From NCBI GenBank assembly GCA_027619145.1, contig JAQCGA010000015.1, positions 1 through 17,591 of the forward strand: 17,591 nt of DNA, written 5' to 3'. Of the stretch, positions 8,619 to 14,398 are shown one piece after another (the stretch's first letter is position 1; each line of letters opens with the position of its first letter). Source of the DNA: a bacterium (lineage in GTDB: Bacteria; Latescibacterota; UBA2968; GCA-2709665). The notes under the pieces are model-generated. The model ran no database searches, had not been told where the DNA came from, and saw only the letters and a list, made by a program, of their open reading frames with translations. The position numbers and the translations under genes were made by a program.

Positions 8619-9578
8619 TCAAAACAATGAGGACATGTTTCGTTTGTCGTAAATATAAAGCTTAGGATCCACGGCGAACTCGCTATTGCCTCGCCTGTGG
8701 CTAACCATATAATGGACATGGGGAGCAGTGGCTCGCCCGGAGTGCCCCATTTTTCCTATAACTTGTCCGCGCGTAACCTGCTGCCCTTCTTTCAGGGTAG
8801 GTTTTTTTAACAGGTGGCCGTACGTGGTGCGGAACCCAAATTCGTGATTGATGGAAATATACCACCCCAAATATTTGTGCTGGCCCACCGCAAAGACGAC
8901 ACCGTCGGCAGTAGAAAGAATGTCTGTATTTTTACGGCCGGCAATATCCAGGCCTCGGTGAAACTCTTTCGTTCCAGTAAATGGGTCTTGTCTGTACCCG
9001 AAGCCCGAAGATTGGTAGCAGCCAGCGTCTGGCGGAACCGGCCAGATAGAGGGGGTGTGCCGTCGCATCTTGTCGTTGGTACTCAGCACACTGGCAATGC
9101 TGTCAAAGCTGGTTTTGAGGAACTGTGCCTCTCGGACAAGTTGATCCAGGTCCGTGAAGGTCTGGTTCAATATTTCCCCGGTCCTGTACGACACGCGACC
9201 TTCCCAGGCGGGGGATCCTTCGGGGATTCCACCCACGCCCATTTTGCGCAAATCATCGCCGGGTTCGGAGAAGTCCACCCATGCACGCATCATCCGATCT
9301 GTTTCCGTGAGGTCGTTTACTTCGCCCCGCAAAGAATAAAGTTTGCGTTGGAGTCGTTCCTGCTGGTATGTGAGTTCTTCGTTTTCAGTTTTTAACACGA
9401 CCAACTCGGTTTCTCGGTTGAGTCGCATGTGATAACCAACCATATAAAAAACCAACGCACCGAACGAGATGGTCAGCAGGCCCAGAAGCCCCCAGAGGAA
9501 CGGCCGGGAGACATTGAGTTCCCACACACGGTCTTCATTGTGTGGGATGACCATCACGGTCAGGTATCTTTTACTCAT
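8619..9578 (-). CDS. Membrane-anchored M23 family zinc metallopeptidase (LytM/MepM type)
   Basis: Probably a peptidoglycan endopeptidase or an activator of cell-wall hydrolases in the periplasm. The 319-residue product has a short cytoplasmic start, one membrane helix at about 28-49 (LWGLLGLLTISFGALVFYMV), a charged coiled-coil at about 52-95, a linker, and a carboxy-terminal M23 domain (about 185-310). The zinc-site residues are all present: H207 and D211 in FHRGLDIAG, and H287/H289 in APHVHY, with H255 in YGHL. It therefore looks catalytically competent, unlike degenerate LytM activators of the EnvC/NlpD kind. GAGGGG lies seven bases ahead of the ATG, and a strong promoter lies at 9652-9680. 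It converges with lptG. Its precise role (division, envelope growth or shape) cannot be read from context. Confidence 0.9.
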   Translation of the reverse strand: MSKRYLTVMVIPHNEDRVWELNVSRPFLWGLLGLLTISFGALVFYMVGYHMRLNRETELVVLKTENEELTYQQERLQRKLYSLRGEVNDLTETDRMMRAWVDFSEPGDDLRKMGVGGIPEGSPAWEGRVSYRTGEILNQTFTDLDQLVREAQFLKTSFDSIASVLSTNDKMRRHTPSIWPVPPDAGCYQSSGFGYRQDPFTGTKEFHRGLDIAGRKNTDILSTADGVVFAVGQHKYLGWYISINHEFGFRTTYGHLLKKPTLKEGQQVTRGQVIGKMGHSGRATAPHVHYMVSHRRGNSEFAVDPKLYIYDKRNMSSLF

Positions 9579-9651
9579 GGATGGACCCCTCGAAATGCGC
9601 CTCTATACGTATAACTTAAAAGATTATAAAGAGTTGATATGTAATCAGCGC

Positions 9652-9680
9652 AATGTAAGAACTTTTTAGTTTCTTGTCAA
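9652..9680 (-). promoter_or_regulatory. Predicted sigma-70-type promoter for the M23 peptidase gene
   Basis: On the minus strand, consensus TTGACA (9680-9675), a 17-base spacer and TACATT (9657-9652). The leader would be about 65 nt. A consensus TATAAT also occurs a little downstream, at about 9622-9627, but has only a poor -35 (TTGCGC, 19-base spacer). Confidence 0.65.
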
Positions 9681-9704
9681 GCGCAGAAAGTATCTGAACC
9701 TCGC

Positions 9705-11066
9705 CTACTGTCCGGTGGGTTTGCTTTTCAGGTGTTCGATGACTCCGGCTTTCAGTGCGGCTCGCAAGGTAGGGTTGTTGGTGCAAAATATGCGAACCAC
9801 ACGGGCTTGCGCTTCGAAATTCCCGATGAGATATTCTTTGAGCATAGAAACTTCGGGGTCATCGAAAGAGAGGGGATCTGCTTTGTCGATGGGAATGTGT
9901 GAACCAAAATATACTTTGAGGTCCACTTCCGGACTTTTTCCGAAACGCGGGATGTCCAGCAAGATTTCGTCCCCTTTTAGGTCCAGTCCAGTTTTTTTTC
10001 CAAAGATTCGGCAGAGCTCAATCTCCAATTCGCGCCGTTGATCAGGGTGATAATAAAGGGTTTCAAAGTCTGCCAGAAGACTGGCGTCCCCTTCATGTGG
10101 AAAAACCACGCGAGCCACTTTGTAGAGTTTTCGTCTCTTGAGACGATCCACCATTGCTTCTCGATGGTCCATCCCCAGGTGTTCCAGTTCCTGTTCCAGT
10201 CTGTGAATCAGATCCGCTTCCGTGGCGCGGTTGAAATCGGTTTCCTGGAGGGTGCAACCTGGGTGGTGGAGCAAATCCTGTATACCGCGCTTGAACATCG
10301 CATTGGCAGAGCGGACAGCGTGGTGCCAGTAGACATTGCGGTACATTAAATAGCTGGTAAAGATGAGGGCCTCTACTGCGGAAATCCCTTTATATGTAAT
10401 GGCGGGGCGCTGGCTAATTGCGTCGAAGGTGATGGAACTCAGCAGGCGATCCCGGTTTACGCTTTCACCGAAAGGTACGCCGCAATACCGGGCATCGCGC
10501 AGAAGGTAATCGATTTTGTCTGGGTCCAGGGTGCCGCTGAGGATGTGGGCCAGGCGCAGGTCTTTTTCAGGAATATCCACGTTGGGGTTGCGGTAGTCGA
10601 TTACGTTGGCAACGCGAATTGGATCTGTGCCGGCCTGCAGGAGAGCCTGGTGGACTTCCGTATTTGGATCCAGGATAATTTGTCTGCTTCGTTCTTCGTG
10701 GTCCACAAAAAACATCTGCATTTCTTCTAACAGGTGCGAGAAAGGATAGTGACCAATATCATGGAGAAGGCTTGCCGCCAGGAGCACGTACACATCTTCC
10801 GGCTCCAGGGGCATAGGTGGGCTTGCGGCAAGGAGGCATTGTAAAAATAGGCCGGTAATATGGAATACGCCCAGCGAGTGTTCAAATCGAGAGTGGCGTG
10901 CGCCGGGATAGACGAGCAGGACGTGGCCCAGTTGGGAGATATCGCGAAGGCGCTGGAATTCTTCCGCATCTACGATGGGGACCATGTTTTGGGGTACGTG
11001 GATGTACCCCCATATGGGATCGCGGATGGCTTTTCCTGTATCCAGAAAGCGCAGGTCTATATTCAT
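9705..11066 (-). CDS. HD-domain phosphohydrolase, SAMHD1/dGTPase-like
   Basis: This belongs to the HD superfamily branch that contains SAMHD1 and dGTPase-like triphosphohydrolases, so a nucleotide phosphate ester is the likely substrate. From ATG 11066 the product has 453 residues. Motifs in order: IRDPIWGYIHVP (14-25), YPGARHSRFEHSLGV (53-67), LLHDIGHYPFSH (100-111) and DPDKIDYLLRD (181-191). The expected metal ligands H63, H102, D103 and D183 are all present. The frame extends upstream to a GTG at 11120, inside the preceding gene, but family members begin close to the IRDP motif, so ATG 11066 is preferred; neither start has a clear ribosome binding site. It follows the CNB-domain gene by 37 bases and is probably the last gene of the tetR operon. 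The true substrate (dGTP, other dNTPs, a signalling nucleotide) is unknown. Confidence 0.88.
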   Translation of the reverse strand: MNIDLRFLDTGKAIRDPIWGYIHVPQNMVPIVDAEEFQRLRDISQLGHVLLVYPGARHSRFEHSLGVFHITGLFLQCLLAASPPMPLEPEDVYVLLAASLLHDIGHYPFSHLLEEMQMFFVDHEERSRQIILDPNTEVHQALLQAGTDPIRVANVIDYRNPNVDIPEKDLRLAHILSGTLDPDKIDYLLRDARYCGVPFGESVNRDRLLSSITFDAISQRPAITYKGISAVEALIFTSYLMYRNVYWHHAVRSANAMFKRGIQDLLHHPGCTLQETDFNRATEADLIHRLEQELEHLGMDHREAMVDRLKRRKLYKVARVVFPHEGDASLLADFETLYYHPDQRRELEIELCRIFGKKTGLDLKGDEILLDIPRFGKSPEVDLKVYFGSHIPIDKADPLSFDDPEVSMLKEYLIGNFEAQARVVRIFCTNNPTLRAALKAGVIEHLKSKPTGQ

Positions 11067-11103
11067 AGAGATAGGTAAAGGACAGTGTAGAGAAGTACCG
11101 GTA

Positions 11104-11601
11104 TCAAGTAGAGAGGGCACCGGTTTGCTTGAGGTTATTGAGTTCTTGCTGGCAGTTTACGAGTTGTTTGTTGGTGCTGTTGAGGCGTTGGGAGAGGATG
11201 GTGATGATGTTGCGGTAGATGACAAAACCGATGTCTGGATATTTTTTTAGAACAACTTCAAATTTAATTTTGGAAATTTCAAATACACTGGCCTGGTTCT
11301 CTGCAACAACGGTGGCTGTTCGAGGTTGCCCTGTAACAACACCCATTTCGCCCACTGTGGTGATTGGAGAGAGGTAGGTGAGCGGGGTTCCATCCTGGGC
11401 TGTCACTACGAGTTTTCCGGTTAGCAGGATGTACATTTCTGTACTGCGTGTACCGTGTCGCATCGCAATTTCGCGGTCACCAAGCGTTTTTGGCTTGCAA
11501 ATGCGTAATATTTCCATGGCCTGACCGGGGGTCAATTTCTGGAACATGGGAATCTTATCCAGAATGGACAGGAAACGTTTGGCGTGGGAGGTCATTTGCA
11601 T
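11104..11601 (-). CDS. Stand-alone cyclic-nucleotide-binding (CNB/Crp-type) domain protein
   Basis: The 165-residue product is little more than one CNB domain. After LDKIPMFQKLTPGQ (14-27), the usual helical lead-in, come a beta roll with EMYILLTGKL (55-64) and the phosphate-binding cassette GEMGVVTGQPRTATV (84-98), with E85 and R94 in the positions that hold the ribose and phosphate of cAMP or cGMP. A helix follows (about 117-155) ending in a short Q/N-rich coil. There is no helix-turn-helix, kinase or channel domain, so it must act on a partner. The long frame continues upstream into tetR, but ATG 11601 with GGAG ten bases upstream gives the family amino terminus; a second ATG lies at 11595. 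The Thr after the cassette Arg is a feature linked with cGMP preference in some eukaryotic CNB domains; whether that applies here is unknown. Confidence 0.82.
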   Translation of the reverse strand: MQMTSHAKRFLSILDKIPMFQKLTPGQAMEILRICKPKTLGDREIAMRHGTRSTEMYILLTGKLVVTAQDGTPLTYLSPITTVGEMGVVTGQPRTATVVAENQASVFEISKIKFEVVLKKYPDIGFVIYRNIITILSQRLNSTNKQLVNCQQELNNLKQTGALST

Positions 11602-11644
11602 GAAAAGGCGTCTCCGGGAGAGGGTTCCTGTGCGGAATGCTGTT

Positions 11645-12295
11645 TTACCCGGTCTGATTCTGGTCGTTGGCTTGCATCTCTGGAGCCATGATGAGACCCT
11701 GCATAAATATGGACACCAGGTTGTCAACCATCGCATTGTCTTTGGAAGTTTCCACGGTGCGGGTCGTTGCAATAAAACGCGAGATGCAATATTGTACCAG
11801 GACCCAAAAAAAAGAACGTGTGGTCAGACCAGGGTCAACGGGCCTGTACCGGCCCTGTTCCACACCTTCTTGAATGGCTTTGTGGATGCTTTTTATGCGA
11901 GGCGAACGGTAAATGTCTAAGAATTTCTCTCTAAACTTATGATCTTCGAGCGCGCTGTACATCATCAGGCGGATGAACGTGGGATCCTGCCGGTTTCGCC
12001 GAATATAAGAGCGAGCAAACGCGCGAAGTTGGGTTTCGAGGTCTCCTCCGCTTCCTGGAGGAGGCTCTTCGTGCTCCCAAAGGGTAAGGCGCTTTTCAAC
12101 GGTATGTTCAATGATAGCGTCGTAGAGATCTTCTTTGGTCGAAAAATGACGGAAAATGATGGCTTCGGACACACCGGCCGCTTTTGCAATGGCTCGGGTT
12201 GTGGCACCTTTGAATCCTTTTTCGGCAAAGAGGGAAATGGCCACTTCGGTGATTTGCGTCCGCCGATCTTCTTGAGAAAGTCTTTTTTTCGTCAT
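11645..12295 (-). CDS. TetR/AcrR family transcriptional regulator
   Basis: The 216-residue product has the normal TetR size. The amino-terminal DNA-binding domain spans about 10-60: ITEVAISLFAEKGFKGATTR, then the recognition helix region VSEAIIFRHFSTKEDLY, matching the family pattern of a conserved F/Y-HF followed by K..L. The rest is a helical ligand/dimer domain without a recognisable ligand class. The frame could be extended upstream to a TTG at 12343, but ATG 12295 fits the family start, with AGGCG about nine bases before it. It is the first gene of a run with the CNB protein (43-base gap) and the HD phosphohydrolase, and probably represses its own operon. A consensus TTGACA promoter with a nearby palindrome lies upstream. 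Confidence 0.9.
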   Translation of the reverse strand: MTKKRLSQEDRRTQITEVAISLFAEKGFKGATTRAIAKAAGVSEAIIFRHFSTKEDLYDAIIEHTVEKRLTLWEHEEPPPGSGGDLETQLRAFARSYIRRNRQDPTFIRLMMYSALEDHKFREKFLDIYRSPRIKSIHKAIQEGVEQGRYRPVDPGLTTRSFFWVLVQYCISRFIATTRTVETSKDNAMVDNLVSIFMQGLIMAPEMQANDQNQTG

Positions 12296-12377
12296 CGCAC
12301 ACGCCTGTGATGTAAAGAAAGGCTTTGGGTGAGAGTGAAGCAAGTTAGTACGCTTGAGAAGAATTTCCTATAAGCCA

Positions 12378-12406
12378 AATATCGTCATCGGACCTGATGT
12401 TGTCAA
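12378..12406 (-). promoter_or_regulatory. Predicted sigma-70-type promoter for the tetR-CNB-HD operon
   Basis: On the minus strand, consensus TTGACA (12406-12401), a 17-base spacer and GATATT (12383-12378). The leader to ATG 12295 would be about 75 nt. Just upstream of the -35 box lies the small palindrome AACT-ATA-AGTT (12417-12427). Confidence 0.6.
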
Positions 12407-12416
12407 GTTGAAATAA

Positions 12417-12427
12417 AACTATAAGTT
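12417..12427. promoter_or_regulatory. Possible operator palindrome upstream of tetR
   Basis: AACT-ATA-AGTT is an 11-bp perfect inverted repeat with a 3-bp centre, about 10 bp upstream of the predicted tetR -35 box. Autoregulated TetR proteins usually bind short palindromes near their promoter. The arms are only four bases, so this may be chance. Confidence 0.2.
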
Positions 12428-12598
12428 AAGCTTGAAATGGCTGGAGGTTCCAATGGGGTGCCAAAATGGGGAGGAGGGTCGGCCGATTAGGCGGTGGCGG
12501 TTTGTATTTCTGCTGACAAACCAAACACAGATCCGTATATTGACACGCGGTTCGCCGGTCTTGGCGCTGGGAGCTTTGGTCTAGCGGGTTCCGAATTT

Positions 12599-12626
12599 TA
12601 GACATTGGGGATGGGAACGTTATAGA
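12599..12626 (+). promoter_or_regulatory. Weak predicted promoter for pilZ-nth
   Basis: TAGACA (12599-12604, five of six matches to TTGACA), a 16-base spacer and TATAGA (12621-12626, four of six matches to TATAAT). Transcription would start about 12633, just before the palindrome at 12643. Confidence 0.35.
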
Positions 12627-12642
12627 AACTCTTTTTCATGCG

Positions 12643-12656
12643 ACACCTACAGGTGT
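12643..12656. promoter_or_regulatory. Perfect palindrome ACACCT-AC-AGGTGT in the PilZ gene leader
   Basis: A 14-bp inverted repeat with six-base arms and a 2-bp centre, extendable by a G-T and a C-G pair. It lies nine bases ahead of the GAGGT ribosome binding site of the PilZ gene (12665-12669). As DNA it looks like a dimer-binding operator; as RNA a two-base loop is too tight for the full stem, which favours the operator reading. Confidence 0.4.
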
Positions 12657-12675
12657 TGTTTCCGTGAGGTAAACT

Positions 12676-13056
12676 ATGGGCTTGCTCGGACGGATCTTCG
12701 GAAGGCGCCGCAGAAGTCAACGGCTGGTTGTGGACCTGCCCGTGATTCTGGATACGCAAAACGGGGAGAAGGCGACCGGTCGGACACAGGATTTGAGCGA
12801 AAGTGGCTTGCGCATGGATATTACGCAGGTGTCCTCGATTACAGACTTGACCGGAGGGCATCGGGATGTGGGATTGGACATTGTGCTGGGCCCCAACGAG
12901 GCTCCTGTGCGTGTTATGGCTGAGCCCATCTGGACGGTTCGGCAAGAAGACGGGACGCAATCGAGTGGCTGGATGTTCTGCGATTTTTTGAACGGCTCTC
13001 GGGAACGACTGGCGGCATTTATTGATACGCAACTGCGCTCCGGAGGCCAGTCGTGA
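12676..13056 (+). CDS. PilZ domain protein (predicted c-di-GMP receptor)
   Basis: The small 126-residue product is a single PilZ domain. The two c-di-GMP-binding motifs are visible: RxxxR within RRRRSQR (R12 and R16) and DxSxxG as DLSESG (39-44). A beta-barrel-like remainder follows, with AEPIW (about 82-86) and a final helix. Both motifs are intact, so binding is likely, although the output is unknown; single-domain PilZ proteins act through a protein partner. ATG 12676 has GAGGT six bases upstream. Its stop codon overlaps the GTG start of the DNA glycosylase gene by four bases, so the two are translated together, although no functional link is known. Confidence 0.87.
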   Translation: MGLLGRIFGRRRRSQRLVVDLPVILDTQNGEKATGRTQDLSESGLRMDITQVSSITDLTGGHRDVGLDIVLGPNEAPVRVMAEPIWTVRQEDGTQSSGWMFCDFLNGSRERLAAFIDTQLRSGGQS

Positions 13057-13736
13057 AGCCGAAGGCGATGATTAAGGCGATGGTGCGTGTGCTGGACGAG
13101 AAATACAAAGGTTCTGCCTGGGACCAGGACCGGGTCCGGCCGGATCCGCTGGATGCGTTGATGCGGACGATTCTCTCGCAGAACACCACAGATGAAAATC
13201 GGGACAGAGGGTACGATACGCTGCGGGAGCGATTTCCTACTTGGGAACAGGTGCTGGGAGCGGATCTCCAGGAGATTAAGGACGCAATCCGCATTGCCGG
13301 GTTGGCGAATCAGAAGGGGCCGACCATGCAAAATTTCTTGCGATGGTTACTGGCCGAATGTGGCAAACTGGATCTACGTTTTTTGAACGAATTGGCATCA
13401 GATGAGGCTGTGAAACTGCTCACGCAACACAAGGGCGTGGGTATCAAAACTGCCTATATTGTGCTTGCGTTTTCCTGCGACCAGGATTTGTGTGCGGTAG
13501 ATACGCACGTGCACAGGATTCTGCGGCGGGTTGGTATTATAGACGACACCTGCAGCCGCGAAAAGGCGCACCGGGAATTGGCCCCGCTGATTCCAAAAGG
13601 AGAGGCTCGCGCTTTTCACGTGAACCTGCTGGATTTCGGGAAGGACGTTTGTACTGCACGCAAGCCCAGCTGCGAAGTTTGCTCTATCATGTCATTTTGC
13701 AGGTATTTTAAAGATGAGGTTGGCCAGAAGAATTGA
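13053..13736 (+). CDS. nth: Endonuclease III-like DNA glycosylase (HhH-GPD, 4Fe-4S)
   Basis: Endonuclease III family enzymes remove oxidised pyrimidines from DNA and nick the resulting abasic site in base-excision repair. The 227-residue product has the HhH-GPD fold: helix-hairpin-helix HKGVGIKTAYIVL (126-138) with the catalytic lysine K132, the catalytic aspartate D150 in VDTHVHRI, and a carboxy-terminal iron-sulphur loop C200-x6-C207-x2-C210-x5-C216. Length is normal. It starts with GTG at 13053, preceded by GGAGG (13042-13046) inside the end of the PilZ gene. The usual LPGVGRKTA is HKGVGIKTA here, so it may be a divergent Nth-like subfamily rather than classical Nth. An intrinsic terminator follows at 13773. 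Confidence 0.88.
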   Translation: MKPKAMIKAMVRVLDEKYKGSAWDQDRVRPDPLDALMRTILSQNTTDENRDRGYDTLRERFPTWEQVLGADLQEIKDAIRIAGLANQKGPTMQNFLRWLLAECGKLDLRFLNELASDEAVKLLTQHKGVGIKTAYIVLAFSCDQDLCAVDTHVHRILRRVGIIDDTCSREKAHRELAPLIPKGEARAFHVNLLDFGKDVCTARKPSCEVCSIMSFCRYFKDEVGQKN

Positions 13737-13772
13737 ACGTTGAGACATTCTACGGGAACTCGGTTGGACCAG

Positions 13773-13797
13773 GGCGCAATTGTATGCGCCTTTTTTT
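13773..13797 (+). terminator. Intrinsic terminator of pilZ-nth
   Basis: GGCGCA (13773-13778), a 6-base loop and TGCGCC (13785-13790), then seven T residues (13791-13797). It is a standard rho-independent terminator 36 bases after the nth stop. Confidence 0.85.
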
Positions 13798-13799
13798 GT

Positions 13800-14047
13800 A
13801 GGACGAAAGACAATGCGATGAGTGCTCTGAGGTCGATCTTAGGAGATAGAACGAAACTTGACGGGGGAAGGTCCAAGCTACAACGCGAAATCGTAAGACC
13901 GATAGCCTTCTGTTTACACCGGTTGAGTAAGCGGCAAAGAGGGCCAGGTGTCGTAAAAGGTCCTGGACTTTTCTCTTTGGAGCAGATACCACAAGCTGAA
14001 CCATGTGAGAATTTGCAGGTCTTTAATTCCAGGTAGCTTGTTTTTTT
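13800..14047 (+). ncRNA. Candidate structured non-coding RNA (no known family recognised)
   Basis: This stretch has no plausible gene on either strand but several complementary segments. AAG-CTA (13875-13880) can pair with TAG-CTT around 13903-13909, with an inner ATCG/CGAT. CAAAGAG (13935-13941) pairs perfectly with CTCTTTG (13973-13979) and encloses CCAGG/CCTGG (13944-13948/13962-13966). The end is a nested hairpin: ACAAGCT (13991-13997) with AGCTTGT (14035-14041), then ACC/GGT and GAATT/AATTC inside, followed directly by a T-tract to 14047. Such an ending resembles a transcript terminator. No promoter stands out after the nth terminator, and I cannot match it to RNase P, tmRNA, 6S or SRP RNA. 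The 5' boundary is a guess. Confidence 0.3.
13991..14047 (+). terminator. Terminator-like nested hairpin before the tRNA promoter
   Basis: A 7-bp outer stem (ACAAGCT with AGCTTGT), an inner ACC/GGT pairing after a two-base bulge, and a central GAATT/AATTC hairpin, followed by T residues to 14047. The loop is long for a classical terminator, so efficiency is uncertain, but it would insulate the tRNA operon from upstream transcription. Confidence 0.4.
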
Positions 14048-14098
14048 ATATAGAGTTATTCTGATATGGCGAGGAAGCCCGGAGGTGTTCATTACCGC

Positions 14099-14127
14099 TT
14101 GACTTTCAGGATCAAAACTGGTATTTT
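14099..14127 (+). promoter_or_regulatory. Predicted promoter of the tRNA-Arg-tRNA-His operon
   Basis: TTGACT (14099-14104), a 17-base spacer and TATTTT (14122-14127) with a TG one base upstream (extended -10). The first tRNA begins 23 bases after the -10 box. Confidence 0.65.
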
Positions 14128-14150
14128 TAAAATCTTGGTAGTGCAGATAT

Positions 14151-14224
14151 GCTCCCGTAGCTCAGGTGGATAGAGCAACTGCCTTCTAAGCAGTAGGTCG
14201 CAGGTTCGAGTCCTGCCGGGAGTG
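14151..14224 (+). tRNA. tRNA-Arg (anticodon TCT)
   Basis: A complete cloverleaf can be drawn. The acceptor arms are 14151-14157 and 14217-14223 (last pair G-U), the D stem GCTC/GAGC, the anticodon stem ACTGC/GCAGT with loop CTTCTAA (anticodon TCT at 14185-14187), and the T arm GCAGG-TTCGAGT-CCTGC. The discriminator is G. It reads AGA and, by wobble, AGG codons. The CCA end is not encoded (AAG follows), unlike the neighbouring tRNA-His. Confidence 0.96.
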
Positions 14225-14240
14225 AAGCGATGAACTGTGT

Positions 14241-14318
14241 GGTGGGTGTAGCTCAGTTGGTCAGAGCGCCTGGTTGTGGCCCAGGAGGTCGGGGGTTCAA
14301 GTCCCCTCACTCACCCCA
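14241..14318 (+). tRNA. tRNA-His (anticodon GTG), with encoded G-1 and CCA
   Basis: The acceptor stem GTGGGTG (14242-14248) pairs with CACTCAC (14308-14314). The anticodon stem is CCTGG/CCAGG with loop TTGTGGC (anticodon GTG at 14276-14278), and the T arm is GGGGG-TTCAAGT-CCCCT. The genome encodes G at -1 (14241) opposite discriminator C73 (14315), the identity element of bacterial histidine tRNA, and a CCA end (14316-14318). It is 16 bases after tRNA-Arg and surely in the same transcript. Confidence 0.96.
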
Positions 14319-14338
14319 TTTTTTTTTGAATAATTGTC

Positions 14339-14380
14339 TGGCCTTTGGCTCCGGGTTTTTGAGGGCCAAAGGCCATTTTT
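14339..14380 (+). terminator. Strong intrinsic terminator of the tRNA operon
   Basis: A perfect 11-bp stem, TGGCCTTTGGC (14339-14349) with GCCAAAGGCCA (14365-14375), a 15-base loop and five T residues. It ends only 18 bases before the ATG of the next gene, leaving no obvious room for a separate promoter. Confidence 0.88.
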
Positions 14381-14398
14381 GCAAGTAAAAGCGAGCGT

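Larger units (their letters stand above)
12428..12675. other. Intergenic region upstream of the PilZ gene
   Basis: With the tetR promoter, it makes up about 380 bases between divergent genes. No coding sequence is convincing. Its distal part (about 12430-12595) shows nothing I can name. The proximal part holds a modest promoter candidate and the perfect palindrome at 12643-12656. Confidence 0.6.

Noticed and set aside
11602..11772. Amino-terminal extension of the CNB-domain protein up to 11772
   Set aside because: It overlaps the tetR coding region out of frame, and the extra residues do not resemble the CNB family; ATG 11601 is a better start.
12539..12567. Consensus TTGACA at 12539-12544 upstream of the PilZ gene
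   Set aside because: No -10-like sequence occurs 16-18 bases downstream; the area is GC-rich.
13895..13906. Short match to a 23S rRNA-like string (AAGACCGATAGC)
   Set aside because: Only about 12 bases match and the flanks differ, so it is chance similarity rather than an rRNA fragment.
13616..14092. Minus-strand frame of 158 codons after nth, and plus-strand frame 13740-14036
   Set aside because: Both overlap the nth end or terminator and show no protein-like features. The region looks like structured RNA rather than coding sequence.
14092..14310. Minus-strand frame of 72 codons across both tRNA genes, containing RTCDLLLRRQLLYPPELR
   Set aside because: It is the antisense of the two tRNAs. 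Frames of this type recur in databases as false proteins.
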